A DNA stretch of 14,712 bases from an uncultured Flavobacteriales bacterium (GTDB lineage Bacteria > Bacteroidota > Bacteroidia > Flavobacteriales_D > Crocinitomicaceae): assembly GCA_903899795.1 (NCBI GenBank), contig CAIUKX010000651.1, forward strand, positions 1-14,712. The letters are read 5' to 3'. Below, one piece after another: positions 14,275 through 14,712 of this stretch. Below the pieces are notes generated by a model, which was not told the DNA's origin, ran no database searches, and saw only the letters and a list, made by a program, of their open reading frames with translations. A program made the position numbers and the translations under genes. Position 1 is the first letter of the stretch, and each line of letters begins with the position of its first letter.

Positions 14275-14712
14275 ATGATAATATTTTATTGGATTGTATC
14301 TGTATTGGCAGCATGGATATGGGTGAATTACTTTAGTATGCTAGGTGTGGCAAAGAAAAGTAAGAATACCTCTATCTATTTTACTTTTTTTCTAGGAATT
14401 TGTGCTTATTATTTGTTTGATCTTTTGTCCCATCAATTGGATCTACGATTGGATTTTAACTACAGTAATAAAATAGTAAATCATTTTTTAACTAGTTTTT
14501 TTAAGTATGGTTTTTTAGGTGAGTTGCTGAAGTTACTACCTATATTAATTGTGTACAGATTGTTTAAAACTCAATTAACTGAGCCGATTGATATATTACT
14601 TCTGAGTACAGTTTCGGCACTTGGTTTTGCATCCTATGAAAACGTATTACATGCTACAGCTAAAGAGTTTTATTTTTTTGATGGATATACTGTTTTGGAG
14701 GTTTTTGGAGAA
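14275..14712 (+). CDS. PrsW-like intramembrane metalloprotease, N-terminal part (runs off window)
   Basis: The first 146 residues of a multi-pass membrane protein, with no stop before the right edge. Hydrophobic segments lie at about 2-22, 34-51, 70-96 and 105-120. The last two carry GELLKLLPILIVYR (82-95) and GFASYENVLH (117-126), which match the two conserved blocks of the PrsW family (M82, PF13367). Family members cleave membrane proteins; in Bacillus subtilis PrsW degrades an anti-sigma factor. The first block normally reads EExxK, and the paired glutamates are needed in B. subtilis PrsW; here the first is Gly82, leaving E83 and K86. The protein may therefore use another ligand or be inactive. 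The start is fixed by an in-frame TAA immediately before the ATG (14272-14274) and by AAGGG 5 bases upstream. No sigma or anti-sigma gene is in the window to suggest a substrate. Confidence 0.75.
   Translation, partial: MIIFYWIVSVLAAWIWVNYFSMLGVAKKSKNTSIYFTFFLGICAYYLFDLLSHQLDLRLDFNYSNKIVNHFLTSFFKYGFLGELLKLLPILIVYRLFKTQLTEPIDILLLSTVSALGFASYENVLHATAKEFYFFDGYTVLEVFGE

Overview
The window is chromosomal DNA from a member of the Bacteroidota. Four features show this: a type III glutamine synthetase, a secreted protein with the C-terminal type B sorting domain of the type IX secretion system (T9SS), DUF4301 and DUF6913 proteins found mainly in this phylum, and promoters of the TTTG / TAnnTTTG type instead of sigma70-type boxes. 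The DNA is AT-rich, Shine-Dalgarno sequences are weak or absent, and A/T-rich leaders precede most starts. A Flavobacteriales-like host (perhaps Crocinitomicaceae) is a guess from protein style only.

Layout. At 1-43 (minus) is the first 14 codons of a gene that runs off the left edge, probably an IS1595-type transposase; the end of the element may lie near 88-112. At 137-1796 (minus) two genes are tightly coupled: a class I SAM-dependent methyltransferase, then a small Ser/Thr protein kinase. Diverging from them at 1831-3225 is a DUF4301 protein with a nucleotidyltransferase-like N-terminal motif. A 276-base gap holds a perfect Bacteroidota promoter and an 8+8 bp dyad in front of glnN (3502-5688), which ends in a clear Rho-independent terminator. 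At 5836-6531 is an exported outer-membrane beta-barrel protein. It is followed by an unusual spacer (6532-6668) built of degenerate 7-base units.

From 6669 to 11996 runs a compact five-gene plus-strand cluster: prmC (release-factor methylation), ligA (DNA ligase), a DUF6913 protein, dapA (lysine/diaminopimelate synthesis) and nrnA (nanoRNase/pAp phosphatase). Gaps are -4 to 26 bases, so it is probably one housekeeping operon. Facing it, with 14 bases between the stop codons, is a 673-residue T9SS type B cargo protein on the minus strand (12011-14032). The window closes with the first 146 codons of a PrsW-like membrane protease (14275 to the right edge), behind its own Bacteroidota-type promoter.

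Most of the content is ordinary housekeeping and surface-protein DNA. I do not see a convincing new multi-gene system. The items most worth a second look are the heptad-phased intergenic array, the dyad overlapping the glnN promoter, the PrsW homologue with GELLK in place of the expected EExxK, and the kinase-methyltransferase pair beside a probable insertion sequence.
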